64,000 nucleotides of DNA from Kaiparowitsia implicata GSE-PSE-MK54-09C (GTDB lineage: Bacteria; Cyanobacteriota; Cyanobacteriia; Elainellales; Elainellaceae): assembly GCA_019359435.1 (NCBI GenBank), contig JAHHHI010000067.1, forward strand, positions 62,001-126,000, given 5' to 3'. Position 1 is the first letter of the stretch; each line of letters begins with the position of its first letter. The position numbers and the translations under genes are program-made. A model generated the notes under the pieces. It ran no database searches. It saw only the letters and a program-made list of their open reading frames with translations, and was not told the origin of the DNA. Shown here piece by piece: positions 33,586 to 41,403 of the stretch.

Positions 33586-33881
33586 CGAGATAAAGACTCC
33601 AGACAAAAGGATCGGATAAGCACTAAACATGGACGTGGTGTCGGACATAGGGGGTAGCGGTTGACCGGCGTGCCGCACAGCCATTCCAACTGGCCTTATG
33701 GCTTGAGCACCAAACTATGAGAAATACGACCCTGCCCATTAACTGGATTGGATGAGAGGAAAAAAACTAGAACTTACATCCTAAGTAGGTTGCTTTAGGT
33801 GCAGAGGCAAAAAATTGTCCATCCAATCCCACTGCAGTTTCGTATTCTTGAAGGAGTCGAACACGAGCCCTGGTTTATCGA
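33586..33881. promoter_or_regulatory. Divergent promoter region with inverted repeat, ferritin-like/ECF sigma
   Basis: GGATTGGATG (33745-33754) and its exact reverse complement CATCCAATCC (33820-33829) lie 65 bp apart between the two divergent starts. A GAAC element occurs in the spacer (AAACTAGAACTTACATCC), compatible with an ECF -35 GGAAC-like site but not a clear match. Shared regulation of both genes is inferred. Confidence 0.4.
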
Positions 33882-34469
33882 ATGTCGTCAGACTCCCCAA
33901 ATCGCGCGTCGCTTGATTGGTCTACTGCCTCTGATGCGGATGTGTTGCAGGCCATGCGATCTGGCCAGACCGATGCGTTATCTGCACTGTATGAGCGCTA
34001 TTCGCGCATAGTTTATGCGCTGGCGCTGCGGCTGCTCACCGACCCCCAGGAGGCTGAAGACCTTACCCATGAAGTGTTTTTGTCGATTTGGCAGCGTAAT
34101 TTGTACAATCCAGATCGAGGCTCTTTGAGCAGCTTTTTGATGATGATGACCCGATCGCGGGCGATTGATAAGCTGCGATCGCGCGGAAGTAAAGGACGAT
34201 TTTTGCAGCGGTGGAAGGGGCTGGTACGCAGCGACTCTGGCAGTCCCTCACCGTTAGAGCAACTTTCTATAGATGAGCGATCGCAGCGGGTGCATGAAGC
34301 ACTGGCGCAAATACCTGACACGGAGCGGCAGGTATTAGAAATTGCCTACTTTGAAGGCTTAAGCCAGTCAGAAATTGCTGACCGACTCAACATGCCCTTG
34401 GGTACTGTTAAAAGCCGCTCTCGACAGGGGCTAACCAAGCTGCGATCGCTCCTTCAAAACGCCCTCTAA
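33882..34469 (+). CDS. ECF-type RNA polymerase sigma factor
   Basis: 195 residues. Region 2 is seen in ALSALYERYSRIVYALALRL followed by EDLTHEVFLSIWQ, and region 4 in RQVLEIAYFEGLSQSEIADR followed by LNMPLGTVKSRSRQGLTKLR. It directs RNA polymerase to a dedicated stress promoter set. Start ATG at 33882 was chosen. The gene is followed by a gene for an anti-sigma factor 51 bp downstream, the standard ECF pairing, and is divergent from the Tat-exported ferritin-like gene. Confidence 0.94.
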   Translation: MSSDSPNRASLDWSTASDADVLQAMRSGQTDALSALYERYSRIVYALALRLLTDPQEAEDLTHEVFLSIWQRNLYNPDRGSLSSFLMMMTRSRAIDKLRSRGSKGRFLQRWKGLVRSDSGSPSPLEQLSIDERSQRVHEALAQIPDTERQVLEIAYFEGLSQSEIADRLNMPLGTVKSRSRQGLTKLRSLLQNAL

Positions 34470-34520
34470 CCCCACATCTACACCTCTTCTATTCCATCCT
34501 CATTCCACCCGGTTCTGCGC

Positions 34521-35315
34521 ATGACGCACTCTTCCCTTCCCGACAATTTGCACGAGTTAATCTCAGGCTATGTATTAGACGACCTCAGCGCTGAGGAAGC
34601 GGCGACGCTACAGCAGGCGATCGCCCTCCATCCTGAGCTAACCGCAGAATTGGATGAGGCGCACGAAGCCCTCGACTCGCTATGCTACGGCCTGGCGGAG
34701 GTGGCACCGCCGCCAGGGTTGCACGATCGCCTGCTGGCCTCGGCCCAGGCAACTCCTCCAGCGGCGCTGTCTGAAGTAGCGCCACCTAGCCTGTCCGGTC
34801 TGTCAATGGCTCCTCGCTCCCTGTCTCGCCCATCTGCGCCGCGCCGGGAACGCTGGTGGGTGGGCGTGGGTGGGGCGATCGCCGCCGTGGCATTAGGGGC
34901 GATCGCCCTCGACAACCTGCGTCTGCGGCAAGACCTAGCCCAATCCCAACAGTTGGTAGCAGCGCTGCAGCAGCCTGATGCACGCCTTTATGCGATCGCA
35001 GGGACTGAAGAAGTTGAAAATGCAGCGGGTCGGCTGGTGATTGACCCCAATCGTCAGCAGGTGACGGTGCTGGTGCAAGATCTTCCTGCCCTACCCCAAG
35101 GCAATGCCTATCGCCTTTGGGCCGTGGCAGAGGGCAGCGCTGAACCGGCGTTTTGTGGGCAGTTCACGACCGAGGCCTCTGGCCCCACCATCACCAAGTG
35201 GGCCTTGATCGATGAGGACTGTAGTGTCGATGGCAGGCAACTGTTGATTACAGCCGATACGGCTAGCGCTCCCTTGGTACCCGAGGGGCCGCTGCTGATG
35301 CAGAGTGTGCTGTAG
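34521..35315 (+). CDS. Membrane-anchored anti-sigma factor (RskA-like)
   Basis: 264 residues. The N-terminal cytosolic anti-sigma domain is visible in LHELISGYVLDDLSAEEAAT, but the typical zinc ligands are absent. A single membrane segment lies at ~residues 112-130 (RWWVGVGGAIAAVALGAIAL). The outer domain (~145-264) has the RskA pattern LVQDLPALPQGNAYRLWAVA and ends with PEGPLLMQSVL. It would hold the upstream ECF sigma factor at the membrane until an extracytoplasmic signal triggers release. The signal is unknown. Confidence 0.88.
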   Translation: MTHSSLPDNLHELISGYVLDDLSAEEAATLQQAIALHPELTAELDEAHEALDSLCYGLAEVAPPPGLHDRLLASAQATPPAALSEVAPPSLSGLSMAPRSLSRPSAPRRERWWVGVGGAIAAVALGAIALDNLRLRQDLAQSQQLVAALQQPDARLYAIAGTEEVENAAGRLVIDPNRQQVTVLVQDLPALPQGNAYRLWAVAEGSAEPAFCGQFTTEASGPTITKWALIDEDCSVDGRQLLITADTASAPLVPEGPLLMQSVL

Positions 35316-35420
35316 CGCTATACCACGCGATCCAGTTAACCTGGCATCAGCCGTTCAGCCTTGAGCGATAAAAATGGCCTAGATTGAAAAGGACTGCGCT
35401 GTTTCCCATCCCCTTCTCCT

Positions 35421-36305
35421 GTGCCCGAACTGCCCGAAGTTGAAACCGTGCGCCTGGGTCTCAATCAGGTGACTCTGCACCAGCCCATTGCAGGGGGGGA
35501 TGTGTTGCTCGACCGCACCATCGCCTATCCCCAGCCGACGCTCGTGTTCTTAGCCGGGATACAGGGACGGGCGATCGCCCAGTGGCATCGGCGGGGCAAA
35601 TACCTCTTGGCCGAATTGACCGATATCTCCTCACGGTCTTCCTCGTTTCCCCCCTCCTCCCCTATTCCCCCCTCCCCCGCTTGGCTCGGTGTTCACCTGC
35701 GGATGACTGGGCAACTGCTGTGGCTGAGCAAAGCCGACCCCTTGCACAAGCATTGCCGAGTGCGCCTAGACTTTGGGAATGGGCGAGAGCTCCGGTTTTT
35801 GGATCAGCGTACCTTTGGGCAGATGTGGTACGTGCCTCCCGGCATCGCACCAGCCACCATCATCACCGGCTTGCAGCGGTTGGGGCCAGAACCGCTGTCG
35901 CCGGAGTTTTCCTGTCGGTATTTGACGGAGAAATTGAGCGATCGCCAGCGCCCCATCAAAAACGCCCTGCTGGATCAGGCGCTAGTAGCCGGAATCGGCA
36001 ATATTTATGCCGACGAAGCCCTGTTCCTTAGCGGCATTCGTCCTCAAATTCACTGCGCCAAACTACGCCCTAAGCGCATTGCCCGCCTGCACGCGGCGAT
36101 TCAGCAGGTTCTGCAAACTGCCATCGACGCCCGAGGCACCACCTTTAGCGATTTTCGCGATATTGCAGGCACCAACGGCAACTACGGCAGCATCGCCTGG
36201 GTATACAACCGGGATGGGCAGCTCTGTCGGGTTTGCAGCAGCGGGATCCAGCGGCTTAAGCTCGCCGGACGATCAGCCCACTTTTGCCCCCAGTGCCAAC
36301 GATAG
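35421..36305 (+). CDS. mutM: Formamidopyrimidine-DNA glycosylase (MutM/Fpg)
   Basis: 294 residues. It removes 8-oxoguanine and Fapy lesions by an N-terminal proline mechanism: after the initiator (GTG at 35421) the sequence is PELPEVETV, with catalytic Pro and Glu. LGVHLRMTGQLLW and the C-terminal zinc finger CRVCSSGIQRLKLAGRSAHF followed by CPQC are intact. A low-complexity insertion of Ser and Pro (around residues 70-90, SSRSSSFPPSSPIPPSPAW) sits in a loop of the N-terminal domain. The insertion is in frame and variable loops of this kind are tolerated. Function should be normal. Confidence 0.96.
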   Translation: MPELPEVETVRLGLNQVTLHQPIAGGDVLLDRTIAYPQPTLVFLAGIQGRAIAQWHRRGKYLLAELTDISSRSSSFPPSSPIPPSPAWLGVHLRMTGQLLWLSKADPLHKHCRVRLDFGNGRELRFLDQRTFGQMWYVPPGIAPATIITGLQRLGPEPLSPEFSCRYLTEKLSDRQRPIKNALLDQALVAGIGNIYADEALFLSGIRPQIHCAKLRPKRIARLHAAIQQVLQTAIDARGTTFSDFRDIAGTNGNYGSIAWVYNRDGQLCRVCSSGIQRLKLAGRSAHFCPQCQR

Positions 36306-36439
36306 AAAGGCTGTGATTATAGGACAAGGCTCGAACATGCGGGCTGTATCAAGGCTCATTGATTAACCGGGCATCGGGCAAAAATGGATAGAGATCGTCT
36401 AGAATTGAAAGGTTGTGTCAAAACTGTTCAACTACGGCC

Positions 36440-36619
36440 ATGGCTGTTCCTAAGAAGAAAACCTCTAGCTCAAAGCGCGATCACCGCAAAGCCACCTGGA
36501 AACGCAAGGCAGATCTGCAAGCGCAGCGTGCGTTATCCTTGGGCAAGTCAGTGCTAACTGGACGCTCTGAAAGTTTCTACTACCCTCAAGATGACGACGA
36601 GGATGAGGACGAGGAGTAG
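36440..36619 (+). CDS. rpmF: 50S ribosomal protein L32
   Basis: 59 residues from the ATG at 36440, giving the canonical start [26 protein letters not shown] frame beginning at 36413 adds non-conserved residues and was rejected. The C-terminus ends in a run of Asp and Glu (DDDEDEDEE), longer than typical. It is a 50S subunit protein. It lies downstream of mutM on the same strand, which is 134 bp away, and so may be separately expressed. Confidence 0.94.
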   Translation: MAVPKKKTSSSKRDHRKATWKRKADLQAQRALSLGKSVLTGRSESFYYPQDDDEDEDEE

Positions 36620-36750
36620 ACGCAAGCGGTCTACTGGATGGGCTCTAGCGGGTTGGTATGCCATGCTGAATACAGCCTCAACACCCTAAAAGCCCTATAA
36701 TTTGAAACACTGAACGTCCCGAATTGTCCACATTTTTAGATGGGTAGCGG

Positions 36751-37356
36751 ATGGGCAAGTTTTTTGAGAAGCCAGGGCCAGAGCTAAGCGATCGCGTTCC
36801 ACCCGGCCAGCATTTGGCAAAGGGATTTCCAGTGCTGACCTATGGGGCAACGCCTCAGATCAGCCGAGACGACTGGGAGCTGCGCATTTGGGGATTGGCA
36901 ACGCCTATTACTTTGTCCTGGGCAGATGTCATGGCGCTGCCGATTCACTCGTTTACCGCTGATTTCCACTGTGTGACGACGTGGTCAAAGCTGGATGTGC
37001 AATGGCGGGGCATTCGTGTTACTGACTTAATGCGGGCGATCGCCCTTGAGCCTAGCGCCAGCCATGTTATGCAGCACAGCTACGGCGACGGTGACTTTGC
37101 CTATACTACAAACCTGAGCCTCGACGACTTTGTGCGCGACGAGAATTTTTTTGCATTTGAGCTGTTTGGCGAACCGCTGCCCGCTGAGCATGGGGGGCCA
37201 ATGCGCCTAGTTGTGCCCCATCTTTATGCCTGGAAAAGCGCTAAGTGGATTCGGGGCCTAGAATTCTTGAGTCAAGATGAACCGGGATTTTGGGAGCGCA
37301 ACGGTTACCATCATCGAGGTGAGCCGTGGGCCGAAGAACGCTATAGCGTTCGCTAA
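36751..37356 (+). CDS. Sulfite oxidase-like molybdopterin-dependent oxidoreductase
   Basis: 201 residues, the single-domain form. The molybdopterin-binding core is visible with TADFHCVTTWSKLDVQWRGI, carrying the cysteine that coordinates molybdenum, and HGGPMRLVVPHLYAWKSAKW. It lacks a signal peptide, haem domain and dimerisation domain, so it resembles cytosolic YedY/MsrP-like or small sulfite oxidase-like proteins with unknown substrate. It needs molybdenum cofactor, whose synthesis gene moaC is at 14105. A strong hairpin follows (37448-37484). Confidence 0.9.
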   Translation: MGKFFEKPGPELSDRVPPGQHLAKGFPVLTYGATPQISRDDWELRIWGLATPITLSWADVMALPIHSFTADFHCVTTWSKLDVQWRGIRVTDLMRAIALEPSASHVMQHSYGDGDFAYTTNLSLDDFVRDENFFAFELFGEPLPAEHGGPMRLVVPHLYAWKSAKWIRGLEFLSQDEPGFWERNGYHHRGEPWAEERYSVR

Positions 37357-37447
37357 TCAAGTTTTTGCAACATGCGTGTCTAGATCACGAGAGTTCGATA
37401 GCGGTGCGTCTGCCCTGCCTTGCGGCCCGAAGATAAAACAACAATGC

Positions 37448-37484
37448 AAAACCGCGCTGCTTGTGCCGCAAGCAGCGCGGTTTT
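37448..37484. terminator. Bidirectional terminator
   Basis: AAAACCGCGCTGCTTG (37448-37463) and CAAGCAGCGCGGTTTT (37469-37484) make a perfect 16-bp stem with a 5-nt loop. Each strand ends in TTTTG. It separates the plus-strand oxidoreductase from the minus-strand tRNA-Ser, so it can stop transcription from both sides. Confidence 0.88.
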
Positions 37485-37571
37485 GGTATTTGCCGAACTC
37501 ATGAGACGCAACGTAGGGGTACAGCGCTTTAAGTGCTATACCCCCACGGTTTATTCGTCTACTTCATCTAC

Positions 37572-37655
37572 GGAGAGGGAGGGATTCGAACCCTCGGTAC
37601 CTTTCGGTACACTCGATTTCAAGTCGAGCGCATTCGACCACTCTGCCACCTCTCC
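37572..37655 (-). tRNA. tRNA-Ser (anticodon UGA)
   Basis: On the minus strand an 84-nt class II tRNA is readable. The acceptor GGAGAGG pairs with CCTCTCC. The anticodon stem CTCGA/TCGAG surrounds the loop CTTGAAA, giving anticodon TGA. The long variable arm (GTACCGAAAGGTAC) is typical of serine tRNA, and the T arm has TTCGAAT. CCA is not encoded. Confidence 0.95.
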
Positions 37656-37769
37656 AGAGTTAATTCCCTAGAGCTTATCTATATTACTGCATTCCGGCGA
37701 TGCTGCCATGCTGGGGGTTCATTGCGTCACAGTATCAAGCTAAGACGTTTCAAGTTGGGGCCTAGGGCA

Positions 37770-38744
37770 CTAGGGTTTGCGTGCGATCGCCTCGCTCCGG
37801 TTCGCAGATGCGGCTTGCCGATACAATAGCTCAGTGGATTGAATCGCCATATCCTGCCCAATCCACACCAGTTGAATCTCAGCCACCGTTTCCTGACGCA
37901 GCGTCACCAGCGTCACATTATGCAGGCAATCCGTGTCTGTTTTCACAATGCGGGGAACCCGCGCCGCATTTAGATAAACAGTGCCTGCCGCATCTATGTG
38001 GAGCGATCGCCGTAGCTGGTCGCGGCGGTGGCGTAGGTTGTGGTGCATATGACCAAACGCCACCAGCGGAATGGTTTTGCCGTTTGCGCGGGCTTGGGCG
38101 ATCGCCTCTTGCAAATCTGGATCACCAAAGTCGCCTCCGATCGGTTTCCAGTCGCGCCCGCAGGGGTCTTCTGGTGCATGGCCTAAGCCTGCAGGGCCAC
38201 AGTGCCCAATCATCACAAGCGTGCCATGAGCGGCTGCCGCAGTGGCCGCTACAATACGCTCCGTCGACTCCGCCATGGATGTAACTCCAAAGCGATCGCG
38301 GTAAAAGGTTTCATTTTTCCATTCTGCGCCGCCCCAGCTGAAGGGCCGCCCTCCCACCACCGACAGCCCTAACTTGGCAAAGTCGCGGCAACCATACCCG
38401 ACATGGGTTTCTCCCAATGCCTGCAACTGCTGCTGCACCCAGTCTTCCTGCTGACGATCGTAAGGGCATTTCCGTCGTCCCCATTCGGTAGCGCTATACC
38501 AGGCATCGTGGTTGCCCATGATCACCGCTTTAGGCAGATCGAGTCGGGCGATCGCCCGCACCACTTCTACGGATTCATTGCCAAAGTCACCCACCAAGAG
38601 CACCAAATCAACCCCTAAATGGTGCAACAAACGCGCATCGTGGGCATCCCACTGATCGTGGACATCGCCCACCACCGCAATCAGCACATCATCGGGGTCT
38701 TTTTTAATGGGAGGAGGGGATGGGGACTGGAGGTGCTGGCTCAT
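37770..38744 (-). CDS. Metallophosphoesterase (cyanobacterial TIGR04168-like)
   Basis: 324 residues from the ATG at 38744, chosen because the conserved domain starts within 25 residues; the frame is open for 47 codons upstream without conservation. Calcineurin-type metal motifs are all visible: VVGDVHDQWD, VLLVGDFGNESVE, VIMGNHDAWYS, VMIGHCGPAG and AFGHMHH. It would hydrolyse a phosphate mono- or diester with two metals. The substrate is unknown. Stand-alone on the minus strand downstream of tRNA-Ser. Confidence 0.9.
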   Translation of the reverse strand: MSQHLQSPSPPPIKKDPDDVLIAVVGDVHDQWDAHDARLLHHLGVDLVLLVGDFGNESVEVVRAIARLDLPKAVIMGNHDAWYSATEWGRRKCPYDRQQEDWVQQQLQALGETHVGYGCRDFAKLGLSVVGGRPFSWGGAEWKNETFYRDRFGVTSMAESTERIVAATAAAAHGTLVMIGHCGPAGLGHAPEDPCGRDWKPIGGDFGDPDLQEAIAQARANGKTIPLVAFGHMHHNLRHRRDQLRRSLHIDAAGTVYLNAARVPRIVKTDTDCLHNVTLVTLRQETVAEIQLVWIGQDMAIQSTELLYRQAASANRSEAIARKP

Positions 38745-39152
38745 ACTGGCAACTGGGGCGGAATGCGATATATCTGTAAATTGGGCCGTACCTGGAGCTA
38801 AACTCCAAGCCCAAGTCGGAAACCTAGCGCAGCGAGAGCCGCAGAGAACGCTGGCAGCCCTGCTACGGATGCAACATCGCTTCAATATTATCTAAAGATT
38901 ATCTAGAGCAATATCGTCTAGAGATTCAGACGAGCCCGAGCCTCTAGTGTAAGAGGTTTCGGGTAAGGGGAGCACTTGGGGATGGCTGAGTTGGCCTTTA
39001 TACTGGGCCAAGGTGGGGAGGATGCAGCAGCCAGGGCGAACCCCATGGTGGGGATCTGTAACGTTTTTCTACGCCATATTCGGATGATCTTGCCCAAGCT
39101 TTGAAAATAAGGATCAGATCGAGTTGCGTGAAGTTTCTGTAAGGATTGCCCT
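38745..39152. other. Divergent intergenic region
   Basis: About 410 bp between metallophosphoesterase and the lipoprotein gene. No convincing gene, hairpin or repeat. The promoters of both genes are expected here. Confidence 0.4.
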
Positions 39153-39905
39153 ATGGTGCCCTATCTCGTATCCCAGCTTTTTTCTAACTCTGGTTTGAGC
39201 CCCCAACCTGTGGGCTTGTCCCTGCGCCCCCTGCGCCAAACGCCGCAACGTGTGAGCAGGGGGCGGCGCGTGCTGCTGCTCTTGACCCTAGTGGCTATGG
39301 GAGGCTGGGCGATCGCCTGTCAGCCCCAGGCTCCTCGCGTTACGGCCTCATCTCAACTTGAGGTAGACAGCACCGCCGAGGTCACACCAACCGTTTCTAC
39401 CTTCACCCACCGTGAGTTTGACTTTACGTTTACTTACCCTTACTCCTACATTGCTGAGCCTATAGACCTGGGGACAGAGAACCACGATCCTGATCTGAAG
39501 GCGTCTATTGACCTGTGGAGCGATCGCAACTACGCAGCGATTCGGGCCAATGTGTACGAAGGATCAGAATATCCTGCCAATGTGACCGTCTCTGTGTACG
39601 AAAAAGCTGAAACCATTGGACTAGAAGAGTGGATTCGTCAAGATTTTCGATTTTTAGCAGTGATGGATGTAACGTCGTTGCAGGTAGCAGGCCAAGACGC
39701 CATCCGCTTTGACTCGACTGGGCTCTACGAGTATGACAATATCGCGGTGCCTAGCCCCGACGGCAAATCGGTCGTGATTATCAACCTAGCTCGCTTAATG
39801 GAAGACAACGAAGCCTATAAGCCTGCCTTTGAAACAATTCTGTCGACTTTTGAGTTTCAAGCTGCGCCCGAGCAAGCCTCATCAGAGCCGTCGGCAGATT
39901 CCTAA
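39153..39905 (+). CDS. Lipoprotein with PsbP-like domain
   Basis: 250 residues. The first ~55 residues hold a long polar leader, then a hydrophobic segment (VLLLLTLVAMGGWAIAC) ending in a lipobox-like AIAC, so a lipid anchor at Cys56 is likely. An internal start at the Met nearest the hydrophobic stretch may be the real one. The mature part FTHREFDFTFTYPYSYIAEP, VYEKAETIGLEEWIRQDFRF and ILSTFEFQAAPEQ has the PsbP-type pattern (FTYP.S... and ILSTFEF). PsbP-like proteins are lumenal or periplasmic; a photosystem role is not shown here. Confidence 0.72.
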   Translation: MVPYLVSQLFSNSGLSPQPVGLSLRPLRQTPQRVSRGRRVLLLLTLVAMGGWAIACQPQAPRVTASSQLEVDSTAEVTPTVSTFTHREFDFTFTYPYSYIAEPIDLGTENHDPDLKASIDLWSDRNYAAIRANVYEGSEYPANVTVSVYEKAETIGLEEWIRQDFRFLAVMDVTSLQVAGQDAIRFDSTGLYEYDNIAVPSPDGKSVVIINLARLMEDNEAYKPAFETILSTFEFQAAPEQASSEPSADS

Positions 39906-39998
39906 AATCGGCCTAACAGGCTAACTCAACCCTGAGTATTTGGTAGTAGCCCCCATCTCATTCTGTATTCACGCAAATTCAGCGCCATTGATTTCAGT

Positions 39999-40039
39999 GC
40001 CATTGCTTCAGCCCCGCAGCGCAAGACTGAAGCAATGGC
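39999..40039 (+). terminator. Hairpin after the lipoprotein gene
   Basis: GCCATTGCTTCAG (39999-40011) and CTGAAGCAATGGC (40027-40039) make a perfect 13-bp stem with a 15-nt loop, about 95 bp past the stop codon. No T-run follows, so terminator function is likely but not certain. Confidence 0.55.
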
Positions 40040-40048
40040 CCTGAGTAA

Positions 40049-40168
40049 CCTGAGTTCGGGATAAGCTCAAACCCTTAATGTGCCGTACGCGACGCGTACG
40101 GCACATTAAGGGTTTTGGGGCATCGCGCGTCGCGCGATGCCCCAAAACCCTCTTAACCCGAACTGACG
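40049..40168. repeat. Palindromic repeat (REP-like family), copy 2: two overlapping large palindromes
   Basis: Palindrome 1 has 23-bp perfect arms (40069-40115, one-base centre). Palindrome 2 has 21-bp perfect arms (40109-40129 and 40131-40151). They share 7 bases, so they cannot both fold fully. Both cores contain CGCGACGCG or its complement. The outer ends CCTGAGTTCGGGATAAG (40049-40065) and CTTAACCCGAACTGACG (40152-40168) are themselves near-inverted repeats. The right half matches 14006-14065. A third, degenerate relative may be at 43930-44056. Confidence 0.85.
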
Positions 40169-40182
40169 TTGAGTAAGGGAAT

Positions 40183-40584
40183 CTAGGGCTCCGATTCCGT
40201 CAGGTGCTTGAGAGTATGCTGATCTACTGGAGAGAGTTCTGCATCGGAGTCACGAGCTGTGCGGGCTTTTTCGGCGAGGGATTGCCACTTGTCACTGGCG
40301 TGGTCGCGAGCCTTCTGAATGACGGCTTTGCGCCCCTCGGTTTTGCCGATCTCTTGCTTCGTTTGGTCCAACCCTTCATAGATTTGTTCTGAAGCCCGCT
40401 CGGCACTATCCGCAGCTTTATCGGAATCAAAAGAATTCTCTGCTTGGGCAACCAAAGGGAGGAAATTAGAACCTATGAGAGGTGAGGCGATCGCCCCATT
40501 CTCAAAGCTAATGAAAAGGGCGATCGCCAGCCCCAGCGCTATCACCATAGCCGAGCGAAACCAGGATATTAAATGACTTGACAT
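40183..40584 (-). CDS. Small exported protein (hypothetical)
   Basis: 133 residues from the ATG at 40584 (MSSHLISWFRSAMVIALG); the upstream ATG at 40602 would add 6 residues. A hydrophobic signal segment (FRSAMVIALGLAIALFISFE) precedes a polar, helix-rich region with many Ala, Glu, Lys and Asp (RASEQIYEGLDQTKQEIGKT). The composition resembles stress-related low-complexity helical proteins. No recognised domain. Co-oriented with the small gene 40626-40862. Confidence 0.6.
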   Translation of the reverse strand: MSSHLISWFRSAMVIALGLAIALFISFENGAIASPLIGSNFLPLVAQAENSFDSDKAADSAERASEQIYEGLDQTKQEIGKTEGRKAVIQKARDHASDKWQSLAEKARTARDSDAELSPVDQHTLKHLTESEP

Positions 40585-40625
40585 AATAGTAAAACCCATC
40601 AACGACCTATGGCTTGAAACCCTCC

Positions 40626-40862
40626 CTATTCTGCGGGCATCTGGTCGCGATAATGGGCATCTACCCAGCAGCGGGGCAATGGTTCGCCCGAGGGGAACAT
40701 CAACTCGCTTTTGGCAAACGTGCTGGAGGGCTGCTCGTTTTGTCCAGCCTGCATTTGAGCTTTTATTTCTGATTGACTAGGGTTGATTAATTCAGTTAGG
40801 TCAACCACTTCAACTAGCTGATCCGTTTGGGATTCTTTTAAGAACATAAAAGTAGGCGCCAT
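40626..40862 (-). CDS. Small conserved cyanobacterial hypothetical protein
   Basis: 78 residues from the ATG at 40862 (MAPTFMFLKESQTDQLVEVV), chosen because this is where the family pattern begins; an upstream ATG at 40874 exists. The C-terminal part FAKSELMFPSGEPLPRCWVD followed by AHYR is a highly regular pattern seen in many cyanobacteria. No membrane segment. Function unknown. Same orientation as the exported small protein downstream, separated by 41 bp. Confidence 0.72.
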   Translation of the reverse strand: MAPTFMFLKESQTDQLVEVVDLTELINPSQSEIKAQMQAGQNEQPSSTFAKSELMFPSGEPLPRCWVDAHYRDQMPAE

Positions 40863-41403
40863 AGAAGCAGGCACTATAAAGGATTCGATTCCATTGAAAT
40901 AATGGATTAGAGATGGAAAATCAAGGAATGTCTCAATCGGACGATACTCTCAATACAAATACAAGATTTGCGTTCCTTGCACCTTTCTATCTTACGGTTG
41001 TGTGTTGCTGTGTCCTGACATTGAATTGTGCATCACTAACGTTTAAGTTAGCACTTGGTAAATTCATCCCTCATCTATCATCAGAGCGAATCTAACCAAA
41101 TCTAAGAGGTTAATGTTTTAGTTTTGACCTGCTTTTGTAGCAAAGTCTCACGACTGCTAACGACGCTTGAACTAGAGTAAGTTCCATCAACTCTATTGAG
41201 ACAACTGCAAGCCCTTAAGGGAATCTGCTGCCGACATGGGGAAAATTCACGCTAAGTTTATGTAGGACTGATGCACTACTGACCTAATTTGCAGCTACAG
41301 TTAACGTGGCAGTTAGACTAGCAGTGCGCTCGAGTGCAAACCACCCTGGCATTGACGCACTCAACTGCGGAGCGATCTGATTTTTTACTGTGTTTCTTGA
41401 CCT
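40863..41403. other. Intergenic region before herA
   Basis: About 540 bp. A 60-codon frame at 40913-41095 has a hydrophobic core and two cysteines but no recognisable family and is not called. No strong repeat or hairpin was seen. The herA promoter should lie in the last 300 bp. Confidence 0.4.

Noticed and set aside
40913-41095. 60-codon frame with hydrophobic core
   Set aside because: Cysteine-rich hydrophobic stretch without family match, ribosome-binding site or neighbour support; too weak to call.
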